Source: Quillaja saponaria (Eukaryota; Streptophyta; Magnoliopsida; Fabales; Quillajaceae). From it: 64,000 bases of DNA. Each line of letters starts with the position of its first letter. Within the stretch, counting starts at the first letter, position 1. The translations under genes and the position numbers were made by a program. The notes below the pieces were generated by a model. It was not told the DNA's origin. It made no database searches and saw only the letters and a list, made by a program, of their open reading frames with translations. The stretch covers positions 19,441,001 to 19,505,000 of the forward strand of contig CM055605.1 of NCBI GenBank assembly GCA_029379385.1. Reading direction: 5' to 3'. Below, piece by piece: positions 35,677 to 47,717 of this stretch.

Positions 35677-38233
35677 TCATGTAAACTGTCGTCGGACATA
35701 TGTGTCTTCATGTACAAACACTGGTTCTTGAGTAGGAGGGATCTGGGGTTGTCCCATGGCTATGCCCCCTTGATTAGGAAATGGAGGATCCCCCCACGGG
35801 TTGCCGCTATTTTTTGCTTGAGTTAACATGAGGTAATAGAGAGTTCCAAGTGCAATACTTACTTGGGCCAAAATAGCACCCCCTGTAAAGACTCCAGGTT
35901 TTACAACATAACAGTAGTAATTGCCAAAGTATATGTTCTCCCCACCATGTTGATCATTGAGTGCAGCGCCAGTTAGCAACAGGAGGAATGCTATAACAAA
36001 TGTAAACCTGTTTGAGCAAAGATGTAACCAGTGAACAGTTATCCAATATACTTGCAGAAAAGAAAAGTGAAGAGTGAATTAAAATTTTACATTACAGAAA
36101 TAAGAGAATATCATGACTAAGAAACAGATAAACCCAGCCTTCTATTTGGAAAGAGCCTAAGTAGAAGATTACGCTCTAGGTTTAACTGAAGTTTTAGAGT
36201 GACTTACGGGGCTCAACCTGTTTTTTCCTATTGTGAGTAATCACAACACTAATTTGATGTAGAGGTCAAAAGGGTAAGGGCAGTGCTTCCTTTGTGCTGG
36301 CATTGCTATACATTTTTTATTAAGAATGCAAGACTCCAGCAAACAGAGGTTTGAAGAGACTAACATCCATGGTGATTCTGATGGTCCGGCCACTCCTGTA
36401 GTTTGCAAGACGGGATGTCTGGCAAATATGTACTTACTACTTATGATGGAGCAGTCCTTCCAGCCCCCATGCCAAGAAACTTGATGTTCAGGGTTTGATG
36501 GTGTAGTTTGGTAATATAAGGTTGTGTTTAGTAGCCCCATTCTGTTACACAGTGGCATAGTATTAGTGTGGTGTTGTAGCCCTTGCTGCCTTTTTCCTTT
36601 TTTTTTTCCCATTTGCTAAGCTATTTGTACCATGGCTGTGTTTATAATAACTAAATAGTGGCCTAGCAGGCAAGCCTACTAGTTACCCTGAATTTGACCA
36701 TGGAAGTTGATTGCCTGTCTTCAGTATTGAATGAGCCCAATCCTTTTCGGAAGAATGACCATGTTAGAAACATGTCTGACAAAATCTCCACCCATTTTTG
36801 GATGCTTCATAGCTCTACATGAAGTTGCTTATGAAGCAGATGCAGGAAGGCAACTTCCAAGTGTTGTGTTACAGTGTTAGTGTGTCACTGTCAGGTGCAC
36901 GCTTGACACTGACACATGGAGTCCAAAAGCTGATAGCGGGCTAATCTAGTCCGGAATCATAACAAACTAACAAAATGACAACAATGGAAGGAATAATCTG
37001 GAAGAGATCAATTGAAAAAATAATGAGTGAGAATTACCAGGAAACAACAAAGCAGACCACCGCCACTGTCCACTTGGAGTTTGTAGGATGAGGGCTCCTT
37101 TTACAGCATATACACCCTGATGAGACATTTATGATTATTTGGGCTATCAAAAGAGCCACTGCTGCAGTTAAACCAAGAGGTAGAGCTGGACTCCGAGGAT
37201 ATGAACATTGTGTAGGAGAATTGAGCTGAACTTGAGAACCCTATAGGAGAAATAAAATAGGCATTTTTAGCATTGCTTTCAGAAAGAAAAAAAGAAAAGC
37301 GAAATACCAACAAAAATTAATAATAAATTAACATAAAAATTAAAATTAAAACGTAAACAATGGAGCAATGGGATTGAGTTAGTCAAACATAGATACATAC
37401 TAAATTGTGAAAACTTATATCGTGGATAAAGACAAGTCAAAATCAAGATGGGCTGTGACAGTTGCAAGCAAGTTCCACCATCTAAAATTTGAGATCGCTT
37501 CTTATACGTACTGTACTATAAGATTGATGAACAATGATAACACAGAAAAATATATATATATATATAAATATATACAAAAACATAAAATAAAAAAAAATCA
37601 TCGAATACAGTTAGACGACCATAGATTCCACACTAAATTGAAAAAGCTCAAGATGTCATATACAGATATTTCAGTATCCCACTTTGAGACCCGCAACTGC
37701 AAGTAGTCCATTCCATGCCATCTATTCACAGTTTTAGTAAAGAAAATAAGATAGGAGTTTAGGATCCCCAATATGAAATATCCTAAGCCTTGAGAAAGCA
37801 TAAACACTGAATACATTTACTTATAAGGTAAACCATAAAACAATTATTAATATACTCTAATAAAAATATTTTGGGGTAGGGATTAGAAATTGGAAAAGTG
37901 AGATTTCCAATCCTTCAAAGCAACCCCTCAACTGTGACAACTAAACATATTGGACCAAACCCTGATTAGTACCCAGTATACAGAAGAAAAAAAAGAAAGG
38001 ATAACTTTTCCTTGGTTTTCCCAGCAACCAAACAAAAAGTGAGAGTACTGGCATCAAGCATATACAACGAAACTTTCTGTTTTTCAGAAAACCCATCAAA
38101 CAAAGAGATAAAGATCGAAGCAGTTTACAACGGTTACCTTAATCCTAGTTGCCTCTGCAGCAAAACCCGTAGCAGCCGTTAACAGTGACAAGAAACCCAC
38201 AACACAACACACCACCAGAACCTTCCTCTCCAT
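35677..38233 (-). CDS. DUF1218 family membrane protein, three exons, intact
   Basis: Plant-specific four-helix membrane protein of the DUF1218 family, which includes VCC/DEAL and MWL members acting in vein patterning, leaf symmetry and wall lignification. Exons (minus): 38233-38138, 37240-37038, 36007-35677, with GT-AG borders and exact phases, giving 209 residues. Helix 1 or signal anchor is LVVCCVVGFLSLLTAATGFA. Helix 2 is LTAAVALLIAQIIINV, followed by the family's Cys pair in SGCICC. Helix 3 is TVAVVCFVVSWFTFVIAFLL, and helix 4 is GGAILAQVSIALGTLYYLML. The tail is Pro/Gln-rich and probably cytosolic. No frame errors, unlike the two other host genes. The exact subfamily and role are not determined. 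Confidence 0.9.
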
Positions 38234-38633
38234 CTCTCAGTCTCCGTCTCTTTCTCACAATTGCCGCCTCCCTGAACGGAGCCTTCCTGTCCGCAAAGTA
38301 TTCTATTAAGGTAGCTTTTCTGCCTTTGTTTTGCTGGAAAGCTTTTCTGTCTTGTTCCGTTCTTGTAAACTAAAAAGAAAAATATATTTGTCTTAATTTA
38401 TTTATTTAATTTTTTTTTTCAAATACATATTTTTGTTCATCACAACAAGAATACATCAGGATTTCTTTTATAATATTAAAATTAGGCCCACAAGAAAAAT
38501 AGTAGGCAAGAGAATTATTCCAATCCAAAAGAACAATCATCCTACCTTCGACCTATCTATATTTTAAATATTTTTTTGTGTTTTTTAAGTAATATATCAT
38601 TAAATTTTTTATTTTTATTAGTAAGAATCCATT
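38234..38633. other. Upstream flank of the DUF1218 gene
   Basis: About 400 bp between the DUF1218 start codon and the LINE target duplication. The CT-rich stretch at 38240-38270 is likely 5' leader. No clear promoter motif can be named. Confidence 0.5.
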
Positions 38634-38645
38634 GATATGTGTATT

Positions 38646-41012
38646 ATTTATCAACTCAACTCAACTCAACTAAGCCTTAAAATCTTAAAATAGTTGAGGT
38701 CGGCTATATGAATCCTTTTCCTCCATTCGCATCGATCCAAGACAAGATTTTCATTAATTCCTAGTACAGTCATATTTTTCTCGATGACTGCCCCCATGTA
38801 TAAGTTTCGGTCTCCCCTTTCCCCGTCTAACACCTAGCACCTGGACCATGTCACCTTGCTTAACTACTGCGTCCATTGGCCGACGTTGGATGTGTCCAAA
38901 CCAACGTAAACGATTCTCCCTCATTTTCTCCTCAATAGGTGCTACTTCCACCTTCCTACGAATCTCCTCATTTCTTATTCTATCCTTTCTTGTATGTCCT
39001 GTCATCTATCTTAACATTCTCATTTCGGCTACTCCCATCTTATGCGAATGTTGCTTCTTAACTGCTCCAACATTCGGTACCATACAGCATAGCTGGTCTC
39101 ACTGCCGACTTATAAAATTTCCCTTTCAATCTATTCGGGATTTTAGGATCACATAAAACTCCCGAAGCACTCCGCCACTTCACCCACCCTGCCTTAATCC
39201 TATGGTTTACATCATGCTCAATTGCACCATCTTTTTGTATAAATGACCCTAAATACTTAAACACATCCTTGGTAGGGATTGTCTGACCGTCTAAAATTAT
39301 ATCATTCGGGCCTCCTCTAGTTTTACTGAAATTGCACTCCATATATTCAGTTTTTTTCTGACTCAATCTAAGGCCTTTAGATTCTAACGCGTTCCGCCAC
39401 ATTCCTAGTTTAGAATTTAAACATTCCCTAGTTTCGTCTACCAACACAATATCATCGGCAAACAACATGCACCAAGGAGCCCTATCTTGAATATTATAGG
39501 TGAGTTCATCCATGACTAACGCAAATAGGTAAGGACTTAAGGATGAACCTTGGTGAACACCTATCGTGATCGGGAACTCTCCAGTCATACCATCTACAGT
39601 CCGCACCCTAGTCAATACTCCTTCATACATATCTTTAATAACTTCTACATATTTAGTTGGGACCTTTTTCTTCTCGAGTACCCACCACAAGACTTGTCTT
39701 GGCACCTTATCATACGCTTTTTCTAGATCAATAAAGACCATGTGAAGATCCTTTTTCTTTTCTCTATATTTCTCTATTAATCTCCTAAGTAGAAAAATAG
39801 CCTCCATTGTAGATCTTCCAGGCATAAAGCCAAATTGATTCTTAGAAACTACAGTCTCATTCCTAAGCCTACGTTCAATCACTCTCTCCCACAGTTTCAT
39901 TGTATGGCTAATAAGTTTTATACCTCAATAATTCGAACAACTTTGAATATCTCCTTTATTCTTATAAATAGGGATTAATGTACTCTTCCTCCACTCATCT
40001 GGCATTTTCTTGGTTACTAAAATCTTGTTAAAAAGATTTGTAAGCCAAGTTACTCCAATATCTCCTAGGCATCTCCAAACTTCTATTGGAATATCATCTG
40101 GGCCCAATGCCTTACCATTCTTCATCTTATGCATAGCTTCTTTAACCTCCTGCGCTCTAATCCGACGAACAAATCGCCGGTTCGTATCATCAAAGGTGAC
40201 ATCAAGGTTCTCCAAAATCACCCCTTGACTCTTCATTAAATAAAGTATCGAAATAAGTTCGCCATCTTTCATTAATCTCATCTTCCTTTACTAAAACCCT
40301 ATCAGCCTCATCCTTAATGCACTTAATACGAATTAGGTCTTTAGTTCGTCTTTCCCTTTGCTTGGCAATCCTATAGATATCTTTCTCTACATCCTTTGTC
40401 TCTAACTTTTGGTAAAGTCCTTCGCAAGCCTTGCCTCTGGCTTCCCTAACCGCCTTCTTAGCATCTTTCCTAGCTTGTCTAAAACATTTATAATTATCTT
40501 CATTTCTACACTTGTGTAATCTTTTATAACACTCTTTTTTAGCTTTAATAGCTTGTTGAACTTCTTCATTCCACCACCATGTCTCCTTAGTCGGAGGTCC
40601 ACGTCCTCTACTTTCTCCTAACACCTCTCTTGCCGTATTCCTGATACGACTCGCCATCTCATCCCAAATCATGTTAGGCTCATCCTCCACCCTCCAAGGA
40701 TCACCCTGTAACATTTTATGTTTAAAAAGAGCCATCTTCCCTCCATTCAAATTCCACCATCTAGTCTTAATACACTTATTACTTCTATACTTTTGCTTCC
40801 GCCACTTAACGCCAACATCCACAACCATAAGTTTATGCTGAGACACTAAACACTCACCGGGTAAAACCTTACAATCCTTACAAACAGCTCTATCAACCTT
40901 TCTAGTCATAACAAAATCTATTTGGCTCTTATTCTGCCTGTCCCAAGCCCGGATAAAGGAGGAGGGTTGTGATAGGTTGACGGCCAGCGTAAAACTAGTC
41001 AAACCCTATGAT
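38646..41012 (-). mobile_element. RTE-type LINE, 5'-truncated, with target-site duplications
   Basis: Minus-strand LINE ending in a (TTGAG)n-like tail (plus strand ATCAACTCAACTCAACTCAAC at about 38650-38671), as in plant RTE elements, instead of poly(A). A 12-bp duplication GATATGTGTATT flanks it at 38634-38645 and 41013-41024, showing one insertion event. Inside are the end of the endonuclease region, the reverse transcriptase and the RTE C-terminal domain. About 2.37 kb is retained out of a usual 3-4 kb, so it is 5'-truncated, the normal outcome of aborted LINE reverse transcription. Confidence 0.9.
38751..41002 (-). pseudogene. RTE LINE ORF: endonuclease end, reverse transcriptase, C-terminal domain
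   Basis: Pieces in order: 41002-40202 (endonuclease end and linker, NKSQIDFVMTRKVDR, then Lys/Arg-rich coil), 40281-39925 (RT start, NGKALGPDDIPIEVW, TLIPIYKNKGD), 39900-39058 ([39 protein letters not shown] active site, [10 protein letters not shown]) and 39005-38754 (RLRWFGHIQRRPMDAVV). Breaks: a frameshift near 40240, a TGA replacing the usual Arg codon at about 39930 (CGA to TGA, typical of methyl-CpG decay), and a single-base insertion near 39070 after GTECW. The first about 20 residues upstream of NKSQIDF do not fit the family and may be a rearranged leader. Confidence 0.88.
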
Positions 41013-41024
41013 GATATGTGTATT

Positions 41025-42344
41025 TATCTAATTTTATAAAATTTATTATTACATGGAATAAGCTAACTTATTTAATTAATCTTATATTAATATTAATAAA
41101 TCTCTAATTTTAAGTTTAAATGAGACATACGGATCAAATAATAATTAATTTATTGAAATTTTAAATACAAAATCTGTCTATTCTAACATTTCCATTTTAA
41201 TTTTTAATCAATAAAATTAAGACATAACAAGAATAACTAGTAAGACTATTTACTCAGGTGATCCGAATAGTTTTTTAAAATTCTAACTAGCTTTGGCTTG
41301 TGTAACTTCGGAACAGAAGAATGTGGGTCCTACCTTTTCCTTTATCTGTTTCTGTATGTTCAATAAATGTCCTTGTGCACCTGTCAATGATTACAAGGAA
41401 CAATAAACAAAAAATATGGAAGATAATCTAATTCTTTTATTGTGTTTGAACTTTGAAGTGAATGAATTATGTCAACTTCTATTTTATTTAATTTTGATAT
41501 ATTAAATAAATTTAATTTAATTTTTTAAGAACTCATTTAAAATAAATTGATAATTGATTTCATCTTAAATGATAATTTTACTTTTTATATATTTTTTTAT
41601 TAAGATTTTAGTATATATAAAATGATGATTAATCACTAAATTTTTTCTCGCCTCCTAACTTAACAAATTTCAAATTTCATCATTAACTTTTCATTCGTTT
41701 ATCAAATTACAATTAATCTCTTATATTTATTTTTAAGTTTAATGATAAATTTAATTAAAATAAATAAATTCAGGGTAATATAAAAAAATAACTAAAATAA
41801 AATAGATTATTCTTTTGTTTTAAACAATGGAGTTGAACTTAATTCCAAGTTATATTTTTACTCCAAATAAAATAGTTGGTTTCAATAGAATTGAATTATA
41901 GGATTCACTATTGAAAAAAAAATTAAAAAAAATTCAGTTAGGGGGTGAAGTTTAAGGTATGGATAAGAGAGTTCTCTAAACAAAGGAAGCTAACCTACTA
42001 AGTAAGCAGCAAAAAGGTAAAGCAAAGGTAGGGTCCTGAAGCAAGCAATGCGAATAAGGCAACCACATCGTTTATTGAATCACGTTAGCGTATAAGTTAC
42101 ATGAACGTGATGCGTGTAGCGAAGCTACTGATCTAGGCTAGGATGGGGTAAGTGCACCGGAGGAGGGGGTGAAGAGGAGAGGGTGAAGAGGAGAGGGCAT
42201 GGCATAAAGACATGGAAGAAAAAGTGGAGGATGGCATCCCTACAATTCGTCTGACCGAGGTTGAAGAAAGAGATCTACAAAAGCCTTGTAAAAACACTAT
42301 GACCATTAAGTTCCTAGATCAAACCATTGGATACAACTCCTTGA
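41025..42344. other. AT-rich intergenic, with a GC-richer patch at 41990-42290
   Basis: 41025-41940 is AT-rich and empty. 41940-42344 is noticeably more GC-rich, with a short tandem GGAGAGGGTGAAGA repeat at about 42173-42198 and an open frame of 66 codons (42212-42412) that reads into the hAT terminus. I do not recognise it. It could be a scrap of another element. Confidence 0.5.
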
Positions 42345-42355
42345 CTATGAAGCAC
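42345..42355 (+). repeat. hAT left terminal inverted repeat
   Basis: CTATGAAGCAC, paired with its reverse complement at 46411-46421. Beyond 11 bp the two ends diverge (CAGGTATCGG versus GAGTACTCCA). Confidence 0.72.
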
Positions 42356-42680
42356 AGGTATCGGTACGGTACGATACCGGTATGGCTAGGATACGCTAAA
42401 TTAAATAATTAAAAATATAAATTAATATATATATATAGCACAAAAAAATAGCTGTAAAAACAAATAGTTAAGCTTCCAGCCATTGTAATTACACATGATC
42501 AAACAATTACATTATAGACTGAAACAATAAAAGTAGTACAAAGCATTAAAAAAAATAAAAAAATTCATCCACCATGCAAGCCAAGCTGTAATCTATCCAG
42601 AAAATAGGAATAAAACAAAATTACAAGACAAGTACACCTAAACCAATAAAGGAGTACAATTACAAGCCATGATCAAGAAA

Positions 42681-44981
42681 TTAAATAGAATCATCATTGA
42701 TATCACCATCATCAGTAAAAAGAACTGATTCTAAATTTGGTTCATCAAGAGACAAATTGGCAATCTCTAGAACTCTTACACCCTCCAATGGATCACATTC
42801 ATCTCCACCAATATCCCACATCTTGTTTTGTCCAATTGTATAACTTTCATTCTTCCTTGACAAGAGACGAAGATTTGTATTAATATACACCAAGTCTTCA
42901 GCTCTTTTGGGAGTCATCTTATTTCTTTTCATTGAGTGGATAAATGAATAAGTATTCCAATTTCTCTAGCAGCAAGATGACAAGCATGGTTGTGAAAGAA
43001 GCTTCAAAGCTACTTTTTGAAGTAAAGGTGTAGAAGCTCCATACATTAGCCACCATGCTTTTGGTTCTAAACTCCATCTATCTTGCAAGGAATCAAAGTC
43101 ACCAAATATACCTTGTCTTCCTGAAAACCTTGCATATTCCATGGTAGCCATTTTTCTGTCATCTAGATTAGGAAAATATTTCCTCAAACACTTATTTCTC
43201 TCAACATAAATTTCTGTGTCCATATGTGGAGGAACTCGATTTGATACCTCAGCCAACCATTCATCACTATAATATCTACATGTTATGTATAAATATATGT
43301 TAGTTTATTCACTTGTTAGGAAAAAAAAAAACATGAACTAGTCTATACAATCAAGAAAAAAAAAAAAAAGATTTGAATTGGTATATTTACCTTGTGTTCA
43401 AAGAATGAGCCATACAATGTAGAGGTGTGCAACTTTTAGTCCACCGATCAATGAGAATAGAGTACACCACGTCATAAAAGGTTGACTGATCATTTGCTTC
43501 CTTTCCCTCATGTCTTAATATGGTTGCCCTCACTTTTTTTATCATTGTATCCCACTATATCGTAGACTGGGCTTATCAGTATCAGTAACACGAAGCATAT
43601 CATAGATAGGAGCAATAAAGGCAATGATGTAATCAACTTTATCCTACCAAACATCATTTAAGATGATTTCCTTCACAGTTGCTGCCTTTTCTACATCATC
43701 CTCCTTGTAAGCAGTCCACTAATCACTAATAACCATGGTTTGGAAACCACGTTTTATGAGTTTGAATCTTTTTAATGTAATAATCACTGAAGCAAATCGT
43801 GTATCAGCAACTGCAAGCATCTTTAAAGGCACAAACTCATTAAAAATACCCAATCTCATTGAATGATTCATGATAGAATTTTTAACAAAATCAACTTTTT
43901 GAGAAGTTTCAGTGATCTAATGGCACTAAACATAAGCAATTTCATTCCTTTCAGTATTCTTTGCTGCATAAATATTCTTTAGAGCAAGATTTATAGTGTG
44001 GACAATACATGGAGTCCAAAAAATTTGAGGATAGTCAACTTCAATAAGCATCCCCGCAGCCTTACAAACAGGAGCATTATCAATAATGACTTGGACCACA
44101 TTCTTGTCTCCAACCTCAACACTTGTAGAACTAATCAAACTAGCCATGTAAAACTTATCTTTGTATTCTTTAGACCCATTAATAGCCTTCAAGAATATTA
44201 GACCTTCTTTAGATGTAGCCATAAAATTAATTAAAGGCCTACGTTGTGCATCAGTCCATCCATCTAACACTATGCTCACACCCTTTTCTTTCCATGTCTT
44301 TTTTATTGGTTCAAGCATAGACTCAATGTGTGCTTTTTCTCTTTGCAACAAATGTGATTCTTAAAGCATTGTAACCAGGAGGGACAAAACCAGAAATAAC
44401 ATTATTTGCAGCAAAAGAAAAATGCACTGACATAATAAAGATTCTAGCAAAGTGAAAGGGCAACCCAGTAGAGTAAAACATTCTAGCAATCTCACTTTTT
44501 AATTGTTCTCTAGTTGCAAGATTGAATTATTTTTCCAACATACTAGTTCCAGCACCAATGACCTATTTTTTTTCTAGAATCAAACATTCCACCAGCTGAA
44601 TAGGAAGGGCTATGTCGGATAAATGAAAAGTTAGGGGGCAAGGGAACATTCTTTGGCTTCAATTTTTGCTCAGCCTCTTCAACCAATTTCTTCATTTACG
44701 GCCAAATTTTCATTTGTCACTTTGGGACATGCCTTAATCCCACAATTAGGTAATTTTAACAAATGTGCCTTCACTCTAGAATATGAAGATTTGAACACAC
44801 AAAAACAATAATTACATGCCCAGCTTTTGTTTGTAACCCCTTCTACTCTTTCTTGCACTGTTGTTACATATGCCCAAAGCGGATTATGAACATCTTGCAG
44901 TTCATTGGAAGTAAATTGACTAGTAACACTACCACTAGTACTAAAATTAGCACTATTACTTGTAGCTGGATTAGAAGACAT
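42681..44981 (-). pseudogene. hAT transposase (BED finger, DUF659, C-terminal dimerisation)
   Basis: Begins MSSNPATSNSANFSTSG at 44981. A BED-type zinc finger follows (NKSWACNYCFCVF..S.SRVKAHLL). The DUF659 block is 44351-43926: KGVSIVLDGWTDAQRRPLIN, VVQVIIDNAPVCKAAG, WTPCIVHTINLALKNI. The later core carries EIYVERNKCLRKYFPN (about 43220) and WSLEPKAWWLMYGASTPLLQ. The hAT dimerisation tail is at 42932 downward (MKRNKMTPKRAEDLVYINTNLRLLSR). Stops and shifts lie between the pieces (for example 44678, 43925 and 42965), so it is not functional. Confidence 0.85.
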
Positions 44982-46410
44982 AATCCTAATCTAGTATACT
45001 ACAATCAAAACAATCACTAATCACTGCCAATTCCATGTATACAAAATTCAATATTTAAACAAGAGGCACTAGGCAGTAGCATAGCAATTACTAATTGAAG
45101 ATGCAATAGCATATTAATAGCACAAAGCAGATGCATCAGTACATGTACAATTGAAGGCAAGGCATTAATAATTATAATATCAATGATAAAGCATGCAGGC
45201 ATTAATCAAAAAGCTATATGTAATAATTCAGGGCTCCACCTTTCTCTATAGTAGCGTAGATGTCACAATAGAAAAAGAAATTCTAAAATACAATCAGCAT
45301 AGTTTTGTGATACCTTTGTTACATACTCAATAGATTGTGACATAAAATATATGTTCTTTTGAAGAAAAGGTCCTCGCATGCTATAAGAGATATTCACATA
45401 TTGTCAAATACATATACAAAATATGTTACACCTTGAGTAGCATTACATACTAAATTCATATAAGGAAATGCTCTGAAGTTTAGTATCAAGATTCAAAATC
45501 TTGATCAAATAAAATTACAAAGACAGAGAAAATGATGAACACATGTAAAGTACCTCATTCGAAATTCCAAAAGGTCTTGTTCTCTTCAACACATGATCGT
45601 AATCTACAATTTGGTAGTCAATAGCTGGGTTGTTGGTAGGAGGAGTCCTTGGGCACTTTAAAATAGCTGTAACATACAAATGCATAGAATAAGAAACAGT
45701 AAACAGGCAAGCATCATTTTAACTTAAGTCAAATAAACAACAGCAACAACAACAAGCCCATGTGTGACGGAAAGAAAGCCGAAAAAAATGAAAGGTAAAA
45801 AAAGGCAGAAGTAGAAACTGTATGCTTATGCGTGATAGCAAGAAGAATAAGCTGAAGGTAAGAGGTTCAGAGTCGTACTTGAAGGCAAGCTCGTGCATGA
45901 AGACTGAAGAACTAAGATGAAAATGAAAGGTGATCTTCAACATCGGCCTTCAACTCTGTCATGGGAAATACAATAAATTACAACTCCAACAGACAACAAT
46001 CTTCAATGGCCTGAAGGGCCGATCTTCAATATCTGCCTGAAGATCTCCATTCTCCAACAGCAACGAGCAAGCTTCAGGATGCAAAACACTGAAAATAAAG
46101 TCTGTCACTGAAACAAGAGGTTCAGACTTTAGAGTGTTGGGCACTCGGGCTCAATGCAATTTCAGTCCAGATTAGGGATTCGCATCAAAATGTTGCCGTT
46201 GTCTTTTTTTTTTTTTTTTTATCACGTACCGGCTAATAATTTAGCCATTCTGCTGTCCCTTAGCCATACCCATAAATTCTAGTCGTACCCAAGCCGTCCC
46301 AGAAAATAAAAAAATCCTGGTAATTATTGGGGACGTACCGGGGCGTCCCCCACCCGTCCTAGCACCCGGTACGCCCCAGAGACCGGCTTTTTGGGAATTT
46401 TGGAGTACTC

Positions 46411-46421
46411 GTGCTTCATAG
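46411..46421 (-). repeat. hAT right terminal inverted repeat
   Basis: GTGCTTCATAG on the plus strand, the mirror of 42345-42355, at the transposase-start side of the element. Confidence 0.72.
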
Positions 46422-46741
46422 CACCCAGATGATAAAACTGCTGCAACTATCAGTTTCTACCCAGCAGATGATGGTAAGTGGAAGATGATATTATTAGCGT
46501 CCACTATGCTAGTGTAGAAGAGTGACTAAGATAGTAAGAGAAAGGAGAGTCTGATTTTTAATGCCCTTCACCGAAAGAGATCATCTTTTTAAATAGTAAA
46601 AAGAAGATAAGATTTACAATCTTAAAAAATAAGAAAAAATCTACATTAATCATTTTCTTTGCTGTAAAATGGATAAAATCACATAAATATGAGATTTTTT
46701 ATCATCTTTCTTTTGAGCTGGTTGACAGAAAAAGTAGTTTG
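46422..46741. other. Short intergenic stretch
   Basis: About 320 bp between the hAT end and the caulimovirid remnant. No gene or repeat recognised. Confidence 0.5.
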
Positions 46742-46993
46742 CTAGGGTTCCATCATGTTGGCCAAGTTGTGTTCTTCAACACTATATAATGAGCAGGCCC
46801 CATCACTGCTATTGTCTTCTTTTGCTACTTTGTTAGTTAATTCTTGTTCCATAATTGCATCAGTAATCAAATTTTCTGGTCCTTCTACCTCTACAAGTTT
46901 AATTTTTTCAAATATTTGATAATAAAGATTTCTTTGTTCTTTGAACCTTCTATAATTAATAGGAAATCTTGTTGCAAATTTTTTTTTTCCCAT
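46742..46993 (-). pseudogene. Unrecognised ORF downstream in the caulimovirid remnant
   Basis: An 83-codon frame, MGKKKFATRFPINYRRF..., with an acidic C-terminal half. It lies where caulimovirids carry their last ORF, downstream of RNase H on the same strand, and about 1.3 kb of broken frames separate it from RNase H. I do not recognise a domain. It may be the end of that ORF or chance. Confidence 0.35.
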
Positions 46994-47597
46994 CGGTTAT
47001 AGAAAAATAATCTTCACTTTCAACAAAATTTACTCTTATTACCAATTGTCACAAACTCTTAATGTCATACTGATCTCCTATTATTGCTTTTTTGGCACTA
47101 AGTGTTTCATCAGTATTGGATAAAACAAAATCATGATTAACTGTCTTGGTTAGAGTCTATAGCTGATAAGACTGATAGAATTTTTCACTTTAAAAATATC
47201 CCATCAAACTGGTAATATTAAGAGTATACATATGGTCTGCATTTTCTTCATAATAGTATATAGAATCATTGTTTTAAGGAAGAAGCATAGTATAGAAAAT
47301 CATTTTCTTCATAATATTATGATTTTCACAAACCCTATTTCGACACTTTCTAGTCAAAAGTTCCAAATGATGCACAAAAGGTTAATTTTGGAATATTGAT
47401 TATATCTTAATATTCAGAAGTGATAGAGATATTTAAAAAATGTTCTAATTTCTCTAAGAGTTTGAATGATGAGCATTATCTATGCTGCTTGTAATTTTAA
47501 ACTAATTATATTAGGAGAATCATCTTAGTCTTTTCATAGAGACTAGTTCTCTTTAATTTTTTTAAAAACTAGATCATCGTCTTGCTAACTATCCAAT

Positions 47598-47717
47598 AAT
47601 TCTGATAGTTCAAAAATAATGTTAATATGGTCAAAAAAAAACTTTTTTATCCCTCTAAATTCTAATAGTTCAAAAATAATGTTAATATGGTCAAAAATAA
47701 CTTTTTTATCCCTTTGA
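47598..47717. repeat. 60-bp tandem duplication
   Basis: The block TCTGATAGTTCAAAAATAAT...CTTTTTTATCCCT at 47601 recurs at 47661 with a 60-bp period and a few differences (TCTAATAG, one A-run length change). It is a local duplication inside the caulimovirid remnant. Confidence 0.9.

Larger units (their letters stand above)
42345..46421 (-). mobile_element. hAT transposon with degenerate terminal inverted repeats
   Basis: Terminal repeats CTATGAAGCAC at 42345-42355 and its reverse complement GTGCTTCATAG at 46411-46421 bracket a minus-strand transposase with BED finger, DUF659 and hAT dimerisation remnants. Subterminal regions on both sides are rich in GGTACGG/ACCGG motifs (42356-42400; 46230-46400). 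Flanking 8-mers CTCCTTGA and CACCCAGA agree at only 5 of 8 positions, so a target duplication is not proven. Total length is about 4.1 kb. Confidence 0.8.

Noticed and set aside
36241..36612. 123-codon minus-strand frame inside the DUF1218 gene
   Set aside because: It lies within intron 2, has no recognisable domain and is not needed to explain the gene.
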